DNA of 64,000 nt, from contig SVGY01000012.1 of NCBI GenBank assembly GCA_015056145.1, positions 1-64,000 of the forward strand, read 5' to 3'. Source of the stretch: Clostridiales bacterium (lineage in GTDB: Bacteria > Bacillota > Clostridia > Christensenellales > Aristaeellaceae). The translations under genes and the position numbers were made by a program. This document shows positions 42,837 to 52,330 of this stretch, piece by piece (the stretch's first letter is position 1; each line of letters starts with the position of its first letter). Below the pieces are notes generated by a model. The model was not told the origin of the DNA, ran no database searches, and saw only the letters and a program-made list of their open reading frames with translations.

Positions 42837-43421
42837 TTATTTAATATCCCGATAGAACACAAATTGCGCATGAGCGATAATATCTTCCCGGGAAATGGGT
42901 TCGGGCTTGCCCCAGTAGATCAGGGTACGGCAATCGTGGCTGTTGTCACGGTTATCGCCACAGACAAAGTATTCATTTGGGCCAAGGGTCATAGGAGGCA
43001 TAACGAAGGGCTGCTGGTTGCGGGTTTCAGTCAGGTAGTCTTCATTAGCAGGTTCCCCGTTGCGGAAGAGCATGCCGGCCCGGAACTCAATCACATCGCC
43101 AGGGCAGCCCACAATGCGTTTCACAAAGGTCTTTCCTTCATTGGTCACACCTGGAAAGCGGCAGATAACCACATCGCCGTTTTCAGGATCTCCAAAAATA
43201 TAATCGATCTTCGTTGCAAACATAATGTCGCCATCGTGAAGGGTATCCAACATGCTCTCGCCATCCACCCGAATAAACTGGAACAGGAATGCATTGATCA
43301 GCAGGCCAATAATCACCGCTGCGCCCAGATGCAGTACCCAGCTGAGGATTTCCTTTCCAATGGTACGTTTCTTTTCGGCCTTACCGGGCATAATGGGTTG
43401 ATTTGTGTTTTCGGTCTGCAT
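42837..43421 (-). CDS. lepB: Signal peptidase I, copy 2
   Basis: This 194-residue paralogue of the preceding signal peptidase has an N-terminal membrane segment (about 26-46), Ser in DGESMLDTL, Lys in TFVKRIVGCPGD and CGDNRDNSHDCR. The copies differ most in the N-terminus and the C-terminal strand, where this one ends in FVFYRDIK. AGGAGATG gives the start. A 124-nt gap separates it from the DUF951 gene. Confidence 0.94.
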   Translation of the reverse strand: MQTENTNQPIMPGKAEKKRTIGKEILSWVLHLGAAVIIGLLINAFLFQFIRVDGESMLDTLHDGDIMFATKIDYIFGDPENGDVVICRFPGVTNEGKTFVKRIVGCPGDVIEFRAGMLFRNGEPANEDYLTETRNQQPFVMPPMTLGPNEYFVCGDNRDNSHDCRTLIYWGKPEPISREDIIAHAQFVFYRDIK

Positions 43422-43503
43422 GGGTACATCTCCTGTCTTATGTTAATCAAGGTTTTCGCCTTTTGAACGAAAGGTAAATTGTTGCTTTTTCCCCGCCCCA
43501 CCC

Positions 43504-43533
43504 TTGCCTGATGCCGGAAAAATGTGCTATACT
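43504..43533 (+). promoter_or_regulatory. Promoter of the small membrane peptide gene
   Basis: TTGCCT, 18 nt and TATACT lie 34 nt before a TTG start. Confidence 0.6.
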
Positions 43534-43567
43534 TTTACCCGTGCACAATGAAAGGAAGTGGAGATAC

Positions 43568-43681
43568 TTGTCAAAGCGAAGTAAAAAGATTCCCGCCAAA
43601 ACCATTGCGGTTCGTGTGATTTGCATCATTCTTGCGCTTTTGATGCTTCTTTCCGTTTTTGCCTCTTTTCTCTGGGGCTGA
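43568..43681 (+). CDS. 37-residue single-pass membrane peptide
   Basis: A TTG start behind GGAAGTGGAG opens a 37-codon frame: a basic head (SKRSKKIPAKT) followed by a hydrophobic stretch of about 22 residues (VICIILALLMLLSVFASFL) ending in WG. It has its own promoter and terminator, with nothing on the other strand, and lies between signal peptidase and vanW. The positive-inside layout predicts an N-in orientation. No known family; it may regulate or stabilise a membrane enzyme. Confidence 0.62.
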   Translation: MSKRSKKIPAKTIAVRVICIILALLMLLSVFASFLWG

Positions 43682-43692
43682 TCGTTGCGGAG

Positions 43693-43727
43693 TTACAGGT
43701 CTTTCCCTTTTGCGGGGAAAGGCCTTT
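43693..43727. terminator. Terminator of the small membrane peptide gene and of vanW
   Basis: AGGTCTTTCCC pairs with GGGGAAAGGCCT; T-runs follow on the plus strand (TTTTTC). It lies between convergent genes. Confidence 0.75.
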
Positions 43728-43738
43728 TTCATTTCTCC

Positions 43739-45511
43739 TCAGTTGTACTCAACCACTTGCTGATAGGCCTTGTATGTGCTCTTGTGCAAAAGTTCCCGTT
43801 TAAACTCCTGACCGTTTTTGTACCACACCTTGTAGGTTTCCACCACATAGCCGGTACGGGGTTTGACAGTGGTCTCGGAGGAGCCGAAGGGAAGCTCCGG
43901 ATTCAGCACATAGTTGATCTCGGTGGGGGCGGGAATTGTGCGGATGGTGGTGGACTGAAGATCGATGGTGACGCCGTCTCCCAGGGTCATGCCCCAGATC
44001 TCGGCAGACATCCTCCTGTCCTTGTAATAAGTGATGATAAACACCGGCGAATCGGTATTGTTCTTGAACTTGAAATCCAAATTAGGCCAGTTCACCGTTG
44101 CATCCTCGCCCCTGTTCACATAGGTACTGGGCCAGGCATGGGGACTGCGCTCCACAATTTGCAGGTTGGCCCGGGCCACGGCGTTGAACAGCGTAGAGGA
44201 AACCTGGCAAATGCCTCCGCCCACTTCTTCTATGCTCTGGCCTGCCGCAATGGCTCCGGCAGAGCGGTAGCCTTTTGCGGTGGTGCGTTCACCGGTTGCC
44301 TGGTTAAAGCTGAAGGTTTCCCCCGGCATGAGAGCGGTACCGTTGATGGCCTCGCATGCCAGACGGATATTGGTGTTGCGGTCGGAATCGCTGGTGGTTT
44401 CGGTAGTGTACGCGGCGATCATCATAAATCCGGCCGACAGGGATTCGTCGGTGATGCTTGCCTGGGTAATGACCGGATCAACCGTCACCGTCACACCCCG
44501 GCTGCCCTGATCCAGCTCTGCGCAGATACGGTCAAACAGCAGCTGACTGTCAATGGTAACGCCCGGCTGATCCTCGGTAAAGGTAAAGCTGCGGGTTCTG
44601 TAATCAAAGCTCAGTATCTGTGCATTCACGGGTTCCCGGGTGACGTATGCGCTGATATCGTTGACGATGGCCCAAACGGCTTCTTTATCGTAACTGGCGG
44701 TAGTGGTAAGGTTGATGCCCGTCTGCTGCAGGCCATTAACGGTTTCAACCCGCTGCTTAAAGGGCGTCTGATCGGTGATGTGGATTTCCGTGGTATTGGT
44801 TCTGCCAATAGCATACGCTTGCTGAAGCACATTGCCCAGATCCCTTGACGCAGGCACATTGCCGGTATCCACCAGCCAGGTTTTGTCGCCGATGGAAACC
44901 GTTACGGAAAAATAGTTTGCATGCTCCGAATCGGCGCTGGTCAGCGATGCCCTTGCTTCCTCAATGGTCATGCCGCCCACATGCACACCGTCAATGAACA
45001 CGCCGGGAAAGATCACATCCTGGCTCAGGTAATCCCGGTAGTGCTTGTAGCTGGCCACGGTTTTTGCATCATAGCGCAGAAGCTCTCCGTTTACAAAGGC
45101 GTAATTGCCAAAATCCTTCCAGAAATAGCCTGCCATCTGGGGCATCATCATCACTGCAATCAGGCACATTCCCAGAAAACAAAGGGTGATTATGGCAACA
45201 TACAGGTAAGCTTTCCAGGGCTTTTCTTCCTTCCTGCCCTGCCGGCCGCCCGCAGGCTGCCTGCCGGGAGGCGGATTGCCCATGGGCCTCCTGCCTTGCG
45301 GATATCCATTTCGCTGCGTCACAGCCAGATGATTCATGTTCTCCTTCCAGGAAGGAGCCTCGTCAAAGTAAATCTCATCCCCATACTCATCGGCAACGCC
45401 GTATCCACCATAGGTTTTGATGTTTTGCGGCTGTCGGGCATAGTTTTCCCGTTGCTGGCCGTATTCAAAATCATCCTGATATTCGTACTCCTGCCAATTG
45501 GGTCTGGGCAT
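43739..45511 (-). CDS. VanW-family cell-surface protein
   Basis: This 590-residue protein has a proline- and Gly-rich cytosolic head (1-95), one membrane helix (about 102-123), and an outside region. There PG-binding-like repeats lead to a VanW domain: GETFSFNQATGERTTAKGY, GGGICQVSSTLFNA and PHAWPSTYVNRGEDATV. The tail has a G5-like region (PRTGYVVETYKVWYKNGQE). Length and order are usual in Clostridia, where it is a wall-associated protein not tied to vancomycin resistance. It follows rex by 24 nt. Confidence 0.9.
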   Translation of the reverse strand: MPRPNWQEYEYQDDFEYGQQRENYARQPQNIKTYGGYGVADEYGDEIYFDEAPSWKENMNHLAVTQRNGYPQGRRPMGNPPPGRQPAGGRQGRKEEKPWKAYLYVAIITLCFLGMCLIAVMMMPQMAGYFWKDFGNYAFVNGELLRYDAKTVASYKHYRDYLSQDVIFPGVFIDGVHVGGMTIEEARASLTSADSEHANYFSVTVSIGDKTWLVDTGNVPASRDLGNVLQQAYAIGRTNTTEIHITDQTPFKQRVETVNGLQQTGINLTTTASYDKEAVWAIVNDISAYVTREPVNAQILSFDYRTRSFTFTEDQPGVTIDSQLLFDRICAELDQGSRGVTVTVDPVITQASITDESLSAGFMMIAAYTTETTSDSDRNTNIRLACEAINGTALMPGETFSFNQATGERTTAKGYRSAGAIAAGQSIEEVGGGICQVSSTLFNAVARANLQIVERSPHAWPSTYVNRGEDATVNWPNLDFKFKNNTDSPVFIITYYKDRRMSAEIWGMTLGDGVTIDLQSTTIRTIPAPTEINYVLNPELPFGSSETTVKPRTGYVVETYKVWYKNGQEFKRELLHKSTYKAYQQVVEYN

Positions 45512-45535
45512 GCTTTGTCCTCCCTCCTGAGGGCG

Positions 45536-46159
45536 TTACTCCTGCAGAATGCGGAAGCTGAGCACCTCCAAGCTTTCATCCAGATGCACATTTTCTGCCA
45601 CGGCACCCCGGGGCAGCTTCAAATCCACAGGCGCAAAATTCCAAAAGCCTTTCACGCCAAGCTTGTACAGCCTTTCCGCCATGCTCTGTGCCTCGGTGGC
45701 GGGCACGGCCAGCACCGCAATATCTACAGGCTGTTCACTCACAAAACGTTCCAGCACGGCAATATCTTGCACAGGAATTCCATGAATCCATTCGCCAGTT
45801 TTTTCGGGGTCGTTATCGAAAATGGCGACCGTCTCAAAACCGATACGGGCAAAGGAGGCAGAGGCCGCTATTGCTTTGCCGATGTTGCCGCCGCCGATGA
45901 TAATCATTCTGTGAGCGGTATCAAGCCCCATCACATGACCGATGTGCTCCCTCAGGCCGGTTACAGAATAGCCGTAGCCCTGCCTGCCGAAGCCGCCGAA
46001 GGAGTTGATATCCTGCCGGATCTGGGAAGCCGTAAGGTTCATCCTTTCCCCCAGATCCTTAGATGAAATCTGGGTTACGCCCTCTTTTTCCAATTCCTGC
46101 AAATGCCGATAATAGGCGGGCAGCCGTTTAATTACGGCGTCCGAAACATAGCCAGCCAT
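45536..46159 (-). CDS. rex: Redox-sensing transcriptional repressor Rex
   Basis: This 207-residue regulator binds DNA when NADH is low. The winged HTH at 1-80 has RLPAYYRHLQELEKEGVTQI, LNLTASQIRQD-type recognition and FGGFGRQGYGY. The Rossmann domain has IIGGGNIGKAIA and the end helix that swaps between subunits. The ATG at 46159 follows GGAGGAGG. Rex usually controls fermentation and NAD cycling genes. It is cotranscribed with vanW. Confidence 0.96.
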   Translation of the reverse strand: MAGYVSDAVIKRLPAYYRHLQELEKEGVTQISSKDLGERMNLTASQIRQDINSFGGFGRQGYGYSVTGLREHIGHVMGLDTAHRMIIIGGGNIGKAIAASASFARIGFETVAIFDNDPEKTGEWIHGIPVQDIAVLERFVSEQPVDIAVLAVPATEAQSMAERLYKLGVKGFWNFAPVDLKLPRGAVAENVHLDESLEVLSFRILQE

Positions 46160-46235
46160 ACTATATCCTCCTCCGGAAGCGTATCCCCTTCCGCTGTAGC
46201 GGCAGCAAGGAATGCTCATTCTCCGATAATACTCT

Positions 46236-46267
46236 ATTATAGCACAATTTATAACTTGTCACAAGTT
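46236..46267 (-). promoter_or_regulatory. Promoter of rex with an overlapping palindrome
   Basis: The minus strand reads TTGTGA, 17 nt, TATAAT. A perfect AACTTGT-N-ACAAGTT palindrome at 46253-46267 covers the -35 box, a plausible autorepression site, although it is not the canonical Rex motif with TTGTTAA halves. Confidence 0.6.
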
Positions 46268-46327
46268 CATGAACATTTTGTCCACATAAAAACCGCTGCA
46301 TCTTTCCGGATACAGCGGTTTCGGTTT

Positions 46328-49300
46328 TTATATGATCGCAGCGGAACCATAGGCCTTGATGGGCTTGCCGTTTTCGTCAAACTCCGTGGTGTAGCGCACA
46401 CGGAACATAACACGGTTCGGCGTGAGGGGAATATTGACTTCCTGCTCTGCAACGCCCGCTTCGATCTTTCTGTGCATTTCCCGATAAAGCTCCGCCACTT
46501 CCGGCGGGAAGATACCCATTTCGATGGCCGGTTCGGGATAATTGGTCACCAGCGGCGGCAGGCCCAAATCCCTCATGCAACGGAAGCAGGGGGTCATCTC
46601 TTTTGTTTTTACATCATACTCCCAATAGTAGATGTTCACCTGCTCGCTGGCAGCCCGGAAAATCTTCTCCCTGTGCACGATCTCCGCTTCCGCCTGCTTT
46701 TCGGAGGTAATGTTGCGGATCCTTTCATAGAAAATGTAGTTGTTCTCGCTTTTTCCAATGACCCGAACATTGCTGCGGATGCACACCAGAGGATTGTCGC
46801 CATAGCTGCGCCAGGTTTCACATTCCTCTTCTTCTCCACTTTCAATGGCCCTGTTGAGCATGGCGACGAAGGTCTTTCTGTTTTCCTCGTCAAAAAGATC
46901 GTTCACTTCCATCCGCACGATCTCCTTGGAAGAAAGGCTACTGGCCACTTCCTGCTCGTATTTCTGGTTCACACGGATGATTTCGATTTTATCATCATAG
47001 TAATCAAAAATAGCTGCGCCGCCCACATAATTGCTGAAAATAAGGGTATCCAACGATTCCGGATTCCAGAAGGAGCCGGGATTGAGGGTCTCGATAAGTT
47101 CCAGCTTATGTTCCGTCTCGCCAGGGGTTCTCTTTTCCAAAAGGCTGTGAAAATCATCCTCAGGCATGGGCCGGGCGTAGAGATAGCCCTGCAGATAGTT
47201 GCAGCCGATGCTTTGCAGGTAATCCGCCTGATTCAGGCTTTCCACGCCCTCTGCAATAACCGGCAGTCCCAGCCACTTCGCCATGCGCACCACCGAAGAC
47301 AGGATGGTTCCGCCACGATTGTCAATATCCTCCGTGAGGAAATCCATATCCAGTTTCAGCACGTCCAGGTTGATATCCTTGAGGGTGTTCAGGGAGGAGT
47401 ATCCGCTGCCGAAGTCGTCCATTTCCACCACATAGCCGCACTCGTGCAGCTGTCCGATCACCTTGCACACCTGTTCGTTGCCGCCGATGAGTACGGTTTC
47501 TGTGATCTCGATATGGATCATATGGGCCGGCACATCATACTTGCGGCGTACTTTCTCAAGAGAGGAAACAAAATCCGGCTGATAGATATCGTAGCGTGTA
47601 CGGTTGACAGAGATGGGCACCATGTCCATTCCCTGATCCATGCACTTGCGCAGGAAGATGCACACCTGCTCAAACACATACATATCAAGCTTGCTGATAA
47701 ATCCGTTTCGCTCAAAAATTGGTATGAACTTTGCCGGGGAAATGATTCCCCGTTCGGGATGTTTCCAGCGCACCAGCGCTTCTGCGCCCACCATCTGTTT
47801 GGTGGTGTGGTCGTACTGGGGCTGATAGTTGAGCAGAAACTGTCCTTCTGCCAGGGCGTTGGTCATCATGCCCACAATTTCCTGCTCGCCAAGCATGGCG
47901 TTGCGCTGCTCTTCATCAAAGTAGCGGAATTTTTCCGCATAGTTTCCCTTAATTTCGGAAAATGCGATATTTGCCCTGTCGATCATGGCTTCTACGCAGA
48001 TTTCCTCAGAGGTGGTAACATAAATACCCATGTTTCCAACCACCTCATACACCAGCGGATATGCCGCAAGCGCAACAAAATACCGATCCACCATGTGCTG
48101 CAACTCGTCCCCTTTTTTGTGCACAAACGCCACAAAGCGGTCAGCGCTCATGCGGGAAACAAGCCCGTCCTCCCCTGCCTCCTCCTGAAGGACCCGGGAA
48201 AGATACATCAGCAGCTTATCACCCTCGATGGAGCCGAAGGTATCGTTGATGGCTTTGAAGCGGACAATGTCCGTATACAGCATGGCGTATTCTCCGGCGC
48301 AGATTCCCTGGCTGTCCTCTCTGACGCACTGGGTAACGGAACGTGCAAAGGCGTTCATGTTCAGGCAGCCGGTCAGCTGATCGATATCCGTCAAATTCTT
48401 GAGGTGCTTGCTGTTTGCAATTACGTCCTTGATATCCGTGATCGTGATGATGATTTCGCCAGGCGCCACAGCGGCCAGGCCGATGCTTTGCTTGCTGGGG
48501 TGGCCATTTCTTCTGATGACCCTGCATTCGGTGTAGCTGATGGCGGGGCTTGGGTTAGACTGCAGCTGTTCCATGGCATCACGAAGCTTGTATGCTGCCT
48601 TCTTTTCGGTTACACGGTCTTCCAGAAAAACCTGCCACAGCGGACGATCGTCGTAATTGCCCCGGAACAAAAGTCCCATTTCGGCGGGATATTCAAATTT
48701 TCCCTTTGAGCATCTTAACATGATGCCACTTTGGAAGTTTGCGGTTTCCTTCCCTTTTTCCGTGTTGACTTCCATCCCTGCACCGGGCAGCAGCATACCT
48801 TCCTGGTACACTTTGTAGGAATCTCCGCCTCCAGCCTTGGCGCAGTACATGGCAATGTCCGCCTTATGGTACAGTTCCTCAAAGTCAGAACCATCGGTCG
48901 GATAAAAACTGATGCCCATGCTGGTGGAAAGGTAGATATCCCGTTCCCATCTGGTTCTTACAACCAGCTGATTCATGCGCTGGGCGGCCTGTTCTTCTCC
49001 ACCCACGCCACGCATGCATACCACAAACTCGTCGCCGCCGATGCGTGCTACCAAGTCGCCGGGCTGTATATTCTGCTTGATGTTCTGCACCAGCGCCTTC
49101 AGCATCCGGTCGCCAGTGGGATGACCGCAGGTGTCATTGAGCAGTTTGAAACCGTCAACGTCCATCATAACAAAAGCAAAGGGTTCACCGGTTTCGATCA
49201 ACTGACTGATCTTCTGCTCAATAGTTCCCCGGGTAAGTGCTCCGGTCAGGGAGTCGCATTCCAACCCTTGCCTCATTCCCTCTTCAAATACCATCATTTC

Positions 49301-49687
49301 GTCGTCCATGCTGACGCAGTGGATCATCTGCCTGGGCTCCTGACCACTGGGAATATACTGTGCCATCAGGCCGATTTTTTTGTTTTTCCCATCGCCATTC
49401 AGAACCACACTGGCAAAAACGGGCGAAGTATCTCCGCTTTCCTTTTGGGATTTGGCTGCCTCCAAAAAGGCCTTCAGCGCCACTTCGTCTTTCTTGGCAA
49501 CGGGCCATTTTACAATGGTATTATCAAGTTGTGCGATCATTTCCGGCATCTCCAGCGAAAGCGCAGAAAGCAAGCCGCCCCTGCAGCTTTCCATTTTGCC
49601 GGTCACAACCCCATATTCATAGGAGCTGAAGGATTCTGCATTTTCTGCATATCCTTTTGTCTGAGTCGTTTTCAGTTCTTCGCCCAT
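46328..49687 (-). CDS. Large c-di-GMP protein: GGDEF-GGDEF-EAL with C-terminal sensor-like region
   Basis: This 1119-residue cytosolic protein likely controls c-di-GMP levels. The first GGDEF domain is intact (IGGDEF at 217-221; no RxxD inhibitory site, QPGD instead). The second is degenerate (SADRF at 514-518). The EAL domain at about 610-860 keeps EALVRW, EITETV, DDFGSG and EGVE, so it is probably an active phosphodiesterase. From about 870 a PAS-like region follows. There is no membrane helix. The start at 49687 follows GGAGG. Net activity cannot be read from sequence. Confidence 0.9.
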   Translation of the reverse strand: MGEELKTTQTKGYAENAESFSSYEYGVVTGKMESCRGGLLSALSLEMPEMIAQLDNTIVKWPVAKKDEVALKAFLEAAKSQKESGDTSPVFASVVLNGDGKNKKIGLMAQYIPSGQEPRQMIHCVSMDDEMMVFEEGMRQGLECDSLTGALTRGTIEQKISQLIETGEPFAFVMMDVDGFKLLNDTCGHPTGDRMLKALVQNIKQNIQPGDLVARIGGDEFVVCMRGVGGEEQAAQRMNQLVVRTRWERDIYLSTSMGISFYPTDGSDFEELYHKADIAMYCAKAGGGDSYKVYQEGMLLPGAGMEVNTEKGKETANFQSGIMLRCSKGKFEYPAEMGLLFRGNYDDRPLWQVFLEDRVTEKKAAYKLRDAMEQLQSNPSPAISYTECRVIRRNGHPSKQSIGLAAVAPGEIIITITDIKDVIANSKHLKNLTDIDQLTGCLNMNAFARSVTQCVREDSQGICAGEYAMLYTDIVRFKAINDTFGSIEGDKLLMYLSRVLQEEAGEDGLVSRMSADRFVAFVHKKGDELQHMVDRYFVALAAYPLVYEVVGNMGIYVTTSEEICVEAMIDRANIAFSEIKGNYAEKFRYFDEEQRNAMLGEQEIVGMMTNALAEGQFLLNYQPQYDHTTKQMVGAEALVRWKHPERGIISPAKFIPIFERNGFISKLDMYVFEQVCIFLRKCMDQGMDMVPISVNRTRYDIYQPDFVSSLEKVRRKYDVPAHMIHIEITETVLIGGNEQVCKVIGQLHECGYVVEMDDFGSGYSSLNTLKDINLDVLKLDMDFLTEDIDNRGGTILSSVVRMAKWLGLPVIAEGVESLNQADYLQSIGCNYLQGYLYARPMPEDDFHSLLEKRTPGETEHKLELIETLNPGSFWNPESLDTLIFSNYVGGAAIFDYYDDKIEIIRVNQKYEQEVASSLSSKEIVRMEVNDLFDEENRKTFVAMLNRAIESGEEEECETWRSYGDNPLVCIRSNVRVIGKSENNYIFYERIRNITSEKQAEAEIVHREKIFRAASEQVNIYYWEYDVKTKEMTPCFRCMRDLGLPPLVTNYPEPAIEMGIFPPEVAELYREMHRKIEAGVAEQEVNIPLTPNRVMFRVRYTTEFDENGKPIKAYGSAAII

Positions 49688-49728
49688 GCTGATTCCTCCT
49701 GTGTATTCGGGAATCCTTAACATGATTC

Positions 49729-49757
49729 ATTTTATCATAACTCACTTGTTCGTACAA
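49729..49757 (-). promoter_or_regulatory. Promoter of the GGDEF-EAL gene
   Basis: The minus strand reads TTGTAC, 17 nt, TAAAAT, about 40 nt before the start. Confidence 0.65.
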
Positions 49758-49768
49758 GCGGAAATGTT

Positions 49769-50626
49769 TTACCCCTTGTAGCGGTAGCTGTCTACTCCAC
49801 GGTAAGGCAGATGCACTGCAAACACCTTGCCGGCCTCGGTTTCCCCAGGCACGCCAAGAGAAGCGCTGGTAATGAAGAGGGTTTGCATATCGCTTCCGCC
49901 AAAGCAGCAGGAAGAGCTCTGAGAGGCAGGCACCTCCACCCTGGCCAGCAGCTTGCCGTCCCTGGGATCATAGCGACCCACAAAGCCTCCACCCCAATGT
50001 GCGGCCCAGAGCATGCCCTCTTCGTCAATGGTCATGCCATCGGGTACCATTTGACCACGGGGAATTTCCGTCACAACCCGGTGATCCCGAAGACTAAGGC
50101 TCTCCTCGTCCACGGTGTATTCATCGATCCTGTGACGGTTGGAATCAATATAATACAGCTTGTTTCCGTGGAAGGCCAGTCCATTGGAGCATTCCAGGCC
50201 ATCCATCATCTCAATACAGCGTCCATCGCCGGGCAGCAGATACAGTTTGGAAAGCTTGACCCCGCCTACCAGGTCAGCCGTGCCGCACCAGAAACGTCCC
50301 TGGGGGTCGCATTTGCCGTCATTGGCCCGGGTCATAGGATCGAACTCCGGCTGTGCCAATTTTTCAATGGTTTTCCCATCTTCACTGATGTGGTACACGC
50401 CCGCTGCAAGGCCTGTGATATATCCGCCTGCTTTACGAAGGGCAAAACAACCGATATTCTGGCTCAATTCCAGCCTGGATCGTTTCCTGTCCGGCAAATG
50501 CAGCCGATGAATAGCGCAACCTTTGATATCAACAAAATGAAGGGTCTCTGTTTCTTTTTCCCATACAGGACCTTCGGACAACTGAAATTTCTCATCTACA
50601 AGTACTTCTGCACGATATTGTTCCAT
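49769..50626 (-). CDS. SMP-30/gluconolactonase-family lactonase
   Basis: This 285-residue beta-propeller likely hydrolyses sugar lactones to acids. It has LSEGPVW (metal-binding Glu) and NDGKCDPQGRFWCGT (conserved Asn-Asp), then SNGLAFHGNKLYYIDSNRHRI and VPDGMTIDEEGMLWAAHWGG, the family's calcium/zinc site. It lies downstream of the sugar ABC importer on the same strand after a terminator, with its own start. Its place beside an importer and dehydratase genes suggests action on a lactone from an imported sugar. Confidence 0.9.
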   Translation of the reverse strand: MEQYRAEVLVDEKFQLSEGPVWEKETETLHFVDIKGCAIHRLHLPDRKRSRLELSQNIGCFALRKAGGYITGLAAGVYHISEDGKTIEKLAQPEFDPMTRANDGKCDPQGRFWCGTADLVGGVKLSKLYLLPGDGRCIEMMDGLECSNGLAFHGNKLYYIDSNRHRIDEYTVDEESLSLRDHRVVTEIPRGQMVPDGMTIDEEGMLWAAHWGGGFVGRYDPRDGKLLARVEVPASQSSSCCFGGSDMQTLFITSASLGVPGETEAGKVFAVHLPYRGVDSYRYKG

Positions 50627-50721
50627 TTTCTTTTCCTCCAGGAGGTTTTTCTATATTATAGCAAAAACCCTTCCAAATGGAAGGGGGAAATTGATTTTAT
50701 CTGTTATTTTTTCATACAAAA

Positions 50722-50755
50722 AAGGGAACCGGGTATAAACCCGGTTCCCCGCTTT
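50722..50755 (-). terminator. Terminator of the sugar ABC importer operon
   Basis: GGGAACCGGGT/ACCCGGTTCCC stem with TTTTTTG on the minus strand follows the binding-protein stop by about 40 nt. Confidence 0.87.
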
Positions 50756-50793
50756 CCTTATTCAGTCAAGCAAATTGGAGATTCAGTATTTGA

Positions 50794-52257
50794 TTACTGA
50801 GCCTTCCAAGCTTCATACTGAGCCTGGAACTCGGCCAGCACGGTCTGGTAGCCAGCGGCATCCAGATCAGCCTGGTACTGAGCGATGTAAGCTTCAACAT
50901 CAGCCTCGGGAACGCCACCGTTCTCCAGCACGAAGCCGTACTGATCGAACAGAGCCTGGCAAGCGGTGTATTCAGCTTCAACGGGGGACTTGTCGAAGCG
51001 GAAGCCAGCTGCGCAAGAGGTGTTAGCGCCGCCGTTGAAGGCATCGTACAGGCTAGCCTTATCGTCGGGCTCGTTGTTCAGAGGAGTTACAACAGTAGCG
51101 TTGGCAGACTCCCACATGGAGTGGTTGTACAGTTCGCTAGCCTGGGTAACGTGCTTGATGGTCTGGCCTTCTTCCTGGGTGTAGGTGAAGTCTTCGCCTT
51201 CGATACCGAAGGTGTAGATGTCAGCCAGAGTGCTGTCGGTGTACAGCAGGCCCATGAAGTCGATGCAAGCCTTGGCCACGTCTTCGTCAACGTGAGCGGA
51301 GATGGCGTAGCAGGAGCCCAGAGCGGAGGTGGAGTGAGCATAGCGAGCGGTAGCGGGCTGCATCACAACTTCCTGGCCATAACGGGCATTAGCTTCGGCA
51401 TTGACGGGGATGTCGGTCCACCAGGACACTGCCCAATCCTGAGTCTGGGTGGTGGTATCGGTGGTAACCTTGGTCCAGTCTTCTTCGTTGATGATGCCCA
51501 GTTCGCCCCAACGGCCCATGAGCTTGCAGAAGTCAACATAAGCGGGGGTAGCCAGAACGTTCACAACAGTGTTGGTCTCACGATCAACAGCAAAGAAGTT
51601 GGTGGAAGCGTCAGCGGTGAAGAAGTCGAACTTGTCGATGTTCCAGCGATAGAACATAGCGGTCTTCTGGGTGAGGAAGGGGTACTTCAGACCGGCTTCC
51701 TTGGCCTGCAGCAGCATGGGCTCCAGGTCAGCCAGGGTCTTCACGGTGGTGATGTCCCAGCCGAACTCGTCCACAACAGCCTTGCGGAACATGAAGTTGT
51801 AGCCTTCTACGTTATCCTTGTAAACGGGGATGAAGTAGTTGCGGCCGTTGTACTTGGTGGCTTCCCACTGGCCTTCGCTCATGGAGCCGTACAGTGCGGT
51901 GCCGGGCAGCAGATCAGTGATGTCCAGAACGGCATTGGCGGGTACCAGATCGTTGGTGCCGATGGTGGCTTCCCAGGAAGCGGTCCACAGCAGGTCGATT
52001 TCGTTGTTGGCCAGAGCCAGCTTGGCCTGGTCTTCGTATTCGCCAGCGATATCGGTCAGGCGAATTTCAACGTTGATCTTGTCACCAATGTAAGCATTGA
52101 TGGCATCTTCTACCTTCTTAACCTGATCCTGATCGGGCTGAGCCAGGTTGAAGGTCTTGCGCCACACGTTGATGACAACTTTGTCTTCGGCGGCAGCCAC
52201 GGTCACGAGAGACAGCAGCATGCACAGAGCCAAAACGAGAGATACGAGTTTCTTCAT
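50794..52257 (-). CDS. Sugar ABC transporter substrate-binding protein (LplA/CUT1-like)
   Basis: This 487-residue exported protein has a signal peptide (MKKLVSLVLALCMLLSLVTV, then AAAE) and a mature part with VVINVWRKTFN and LALANNEIDLLWTASWEA, typical of group 1 extracellular binding proteins. As with the other binding protein of the window, there is no proper lipobox; the single Cys sits in LALCM. Codon bias and the strong ribosome site suggest high expression. It is the last gene of a permease-permease-binding protein operon. Confidence 0.92.
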   Translation of the reverse strand: MKKLVSLVLALCMLLSLVTVAAAEDKVVINVWRKTFNLAQPDQDQVKKVEDAINAYIGDKINVEIRLTDIAGEYEDQAKLALANNEIDLLWTASWEATIGTNDLVPANAVLDITDLLPGTALYGSMSEGQWEATKYNGRNYFIPVYKDNVEGYNFMFRKAVVDEFGWDITTVKTLADLEPMLLQAKEAGLKYPFLTQKTAMFYRWNIDKFDFFTADASTNFFAVDRETNTVVNVLATPAYVDFCKLMGRWGELGIINEEDWTKVTTDTTTQTQDWAVSWWTDIPVNAEANARYGQEVVMQPATARYAHSTSALGSCYAISAHVDEDVAKACIDFMGLLYTDSTLADIYTFGIEGEDFTYTQEEGQTIKHVTQASELYNHSMWESANATVVTPLNNEPDDKASLYDAFNGGANTSCAAGFRFDKSPVEAEYTACQALFDQYGFVLENGGVPEADVEAYIAQYQADLDAAGYQTVLAEFQAQYEAWKAQ

Positions 52258-52330
52258 GTTTCTTTCCTCCTAATAGATTTATTTCTTAACAGCCCATGTG
52301 CTGAGCTGCTAGAAAACGGATTGAGGGGCA

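Noticed and set aside
46103..48709. 868-codon open frame opposite the GGDEF-EAL gene
   Set aside because: No domain and no ribosome site; it runs through the rex promoter region and conflicts with a clear gene.
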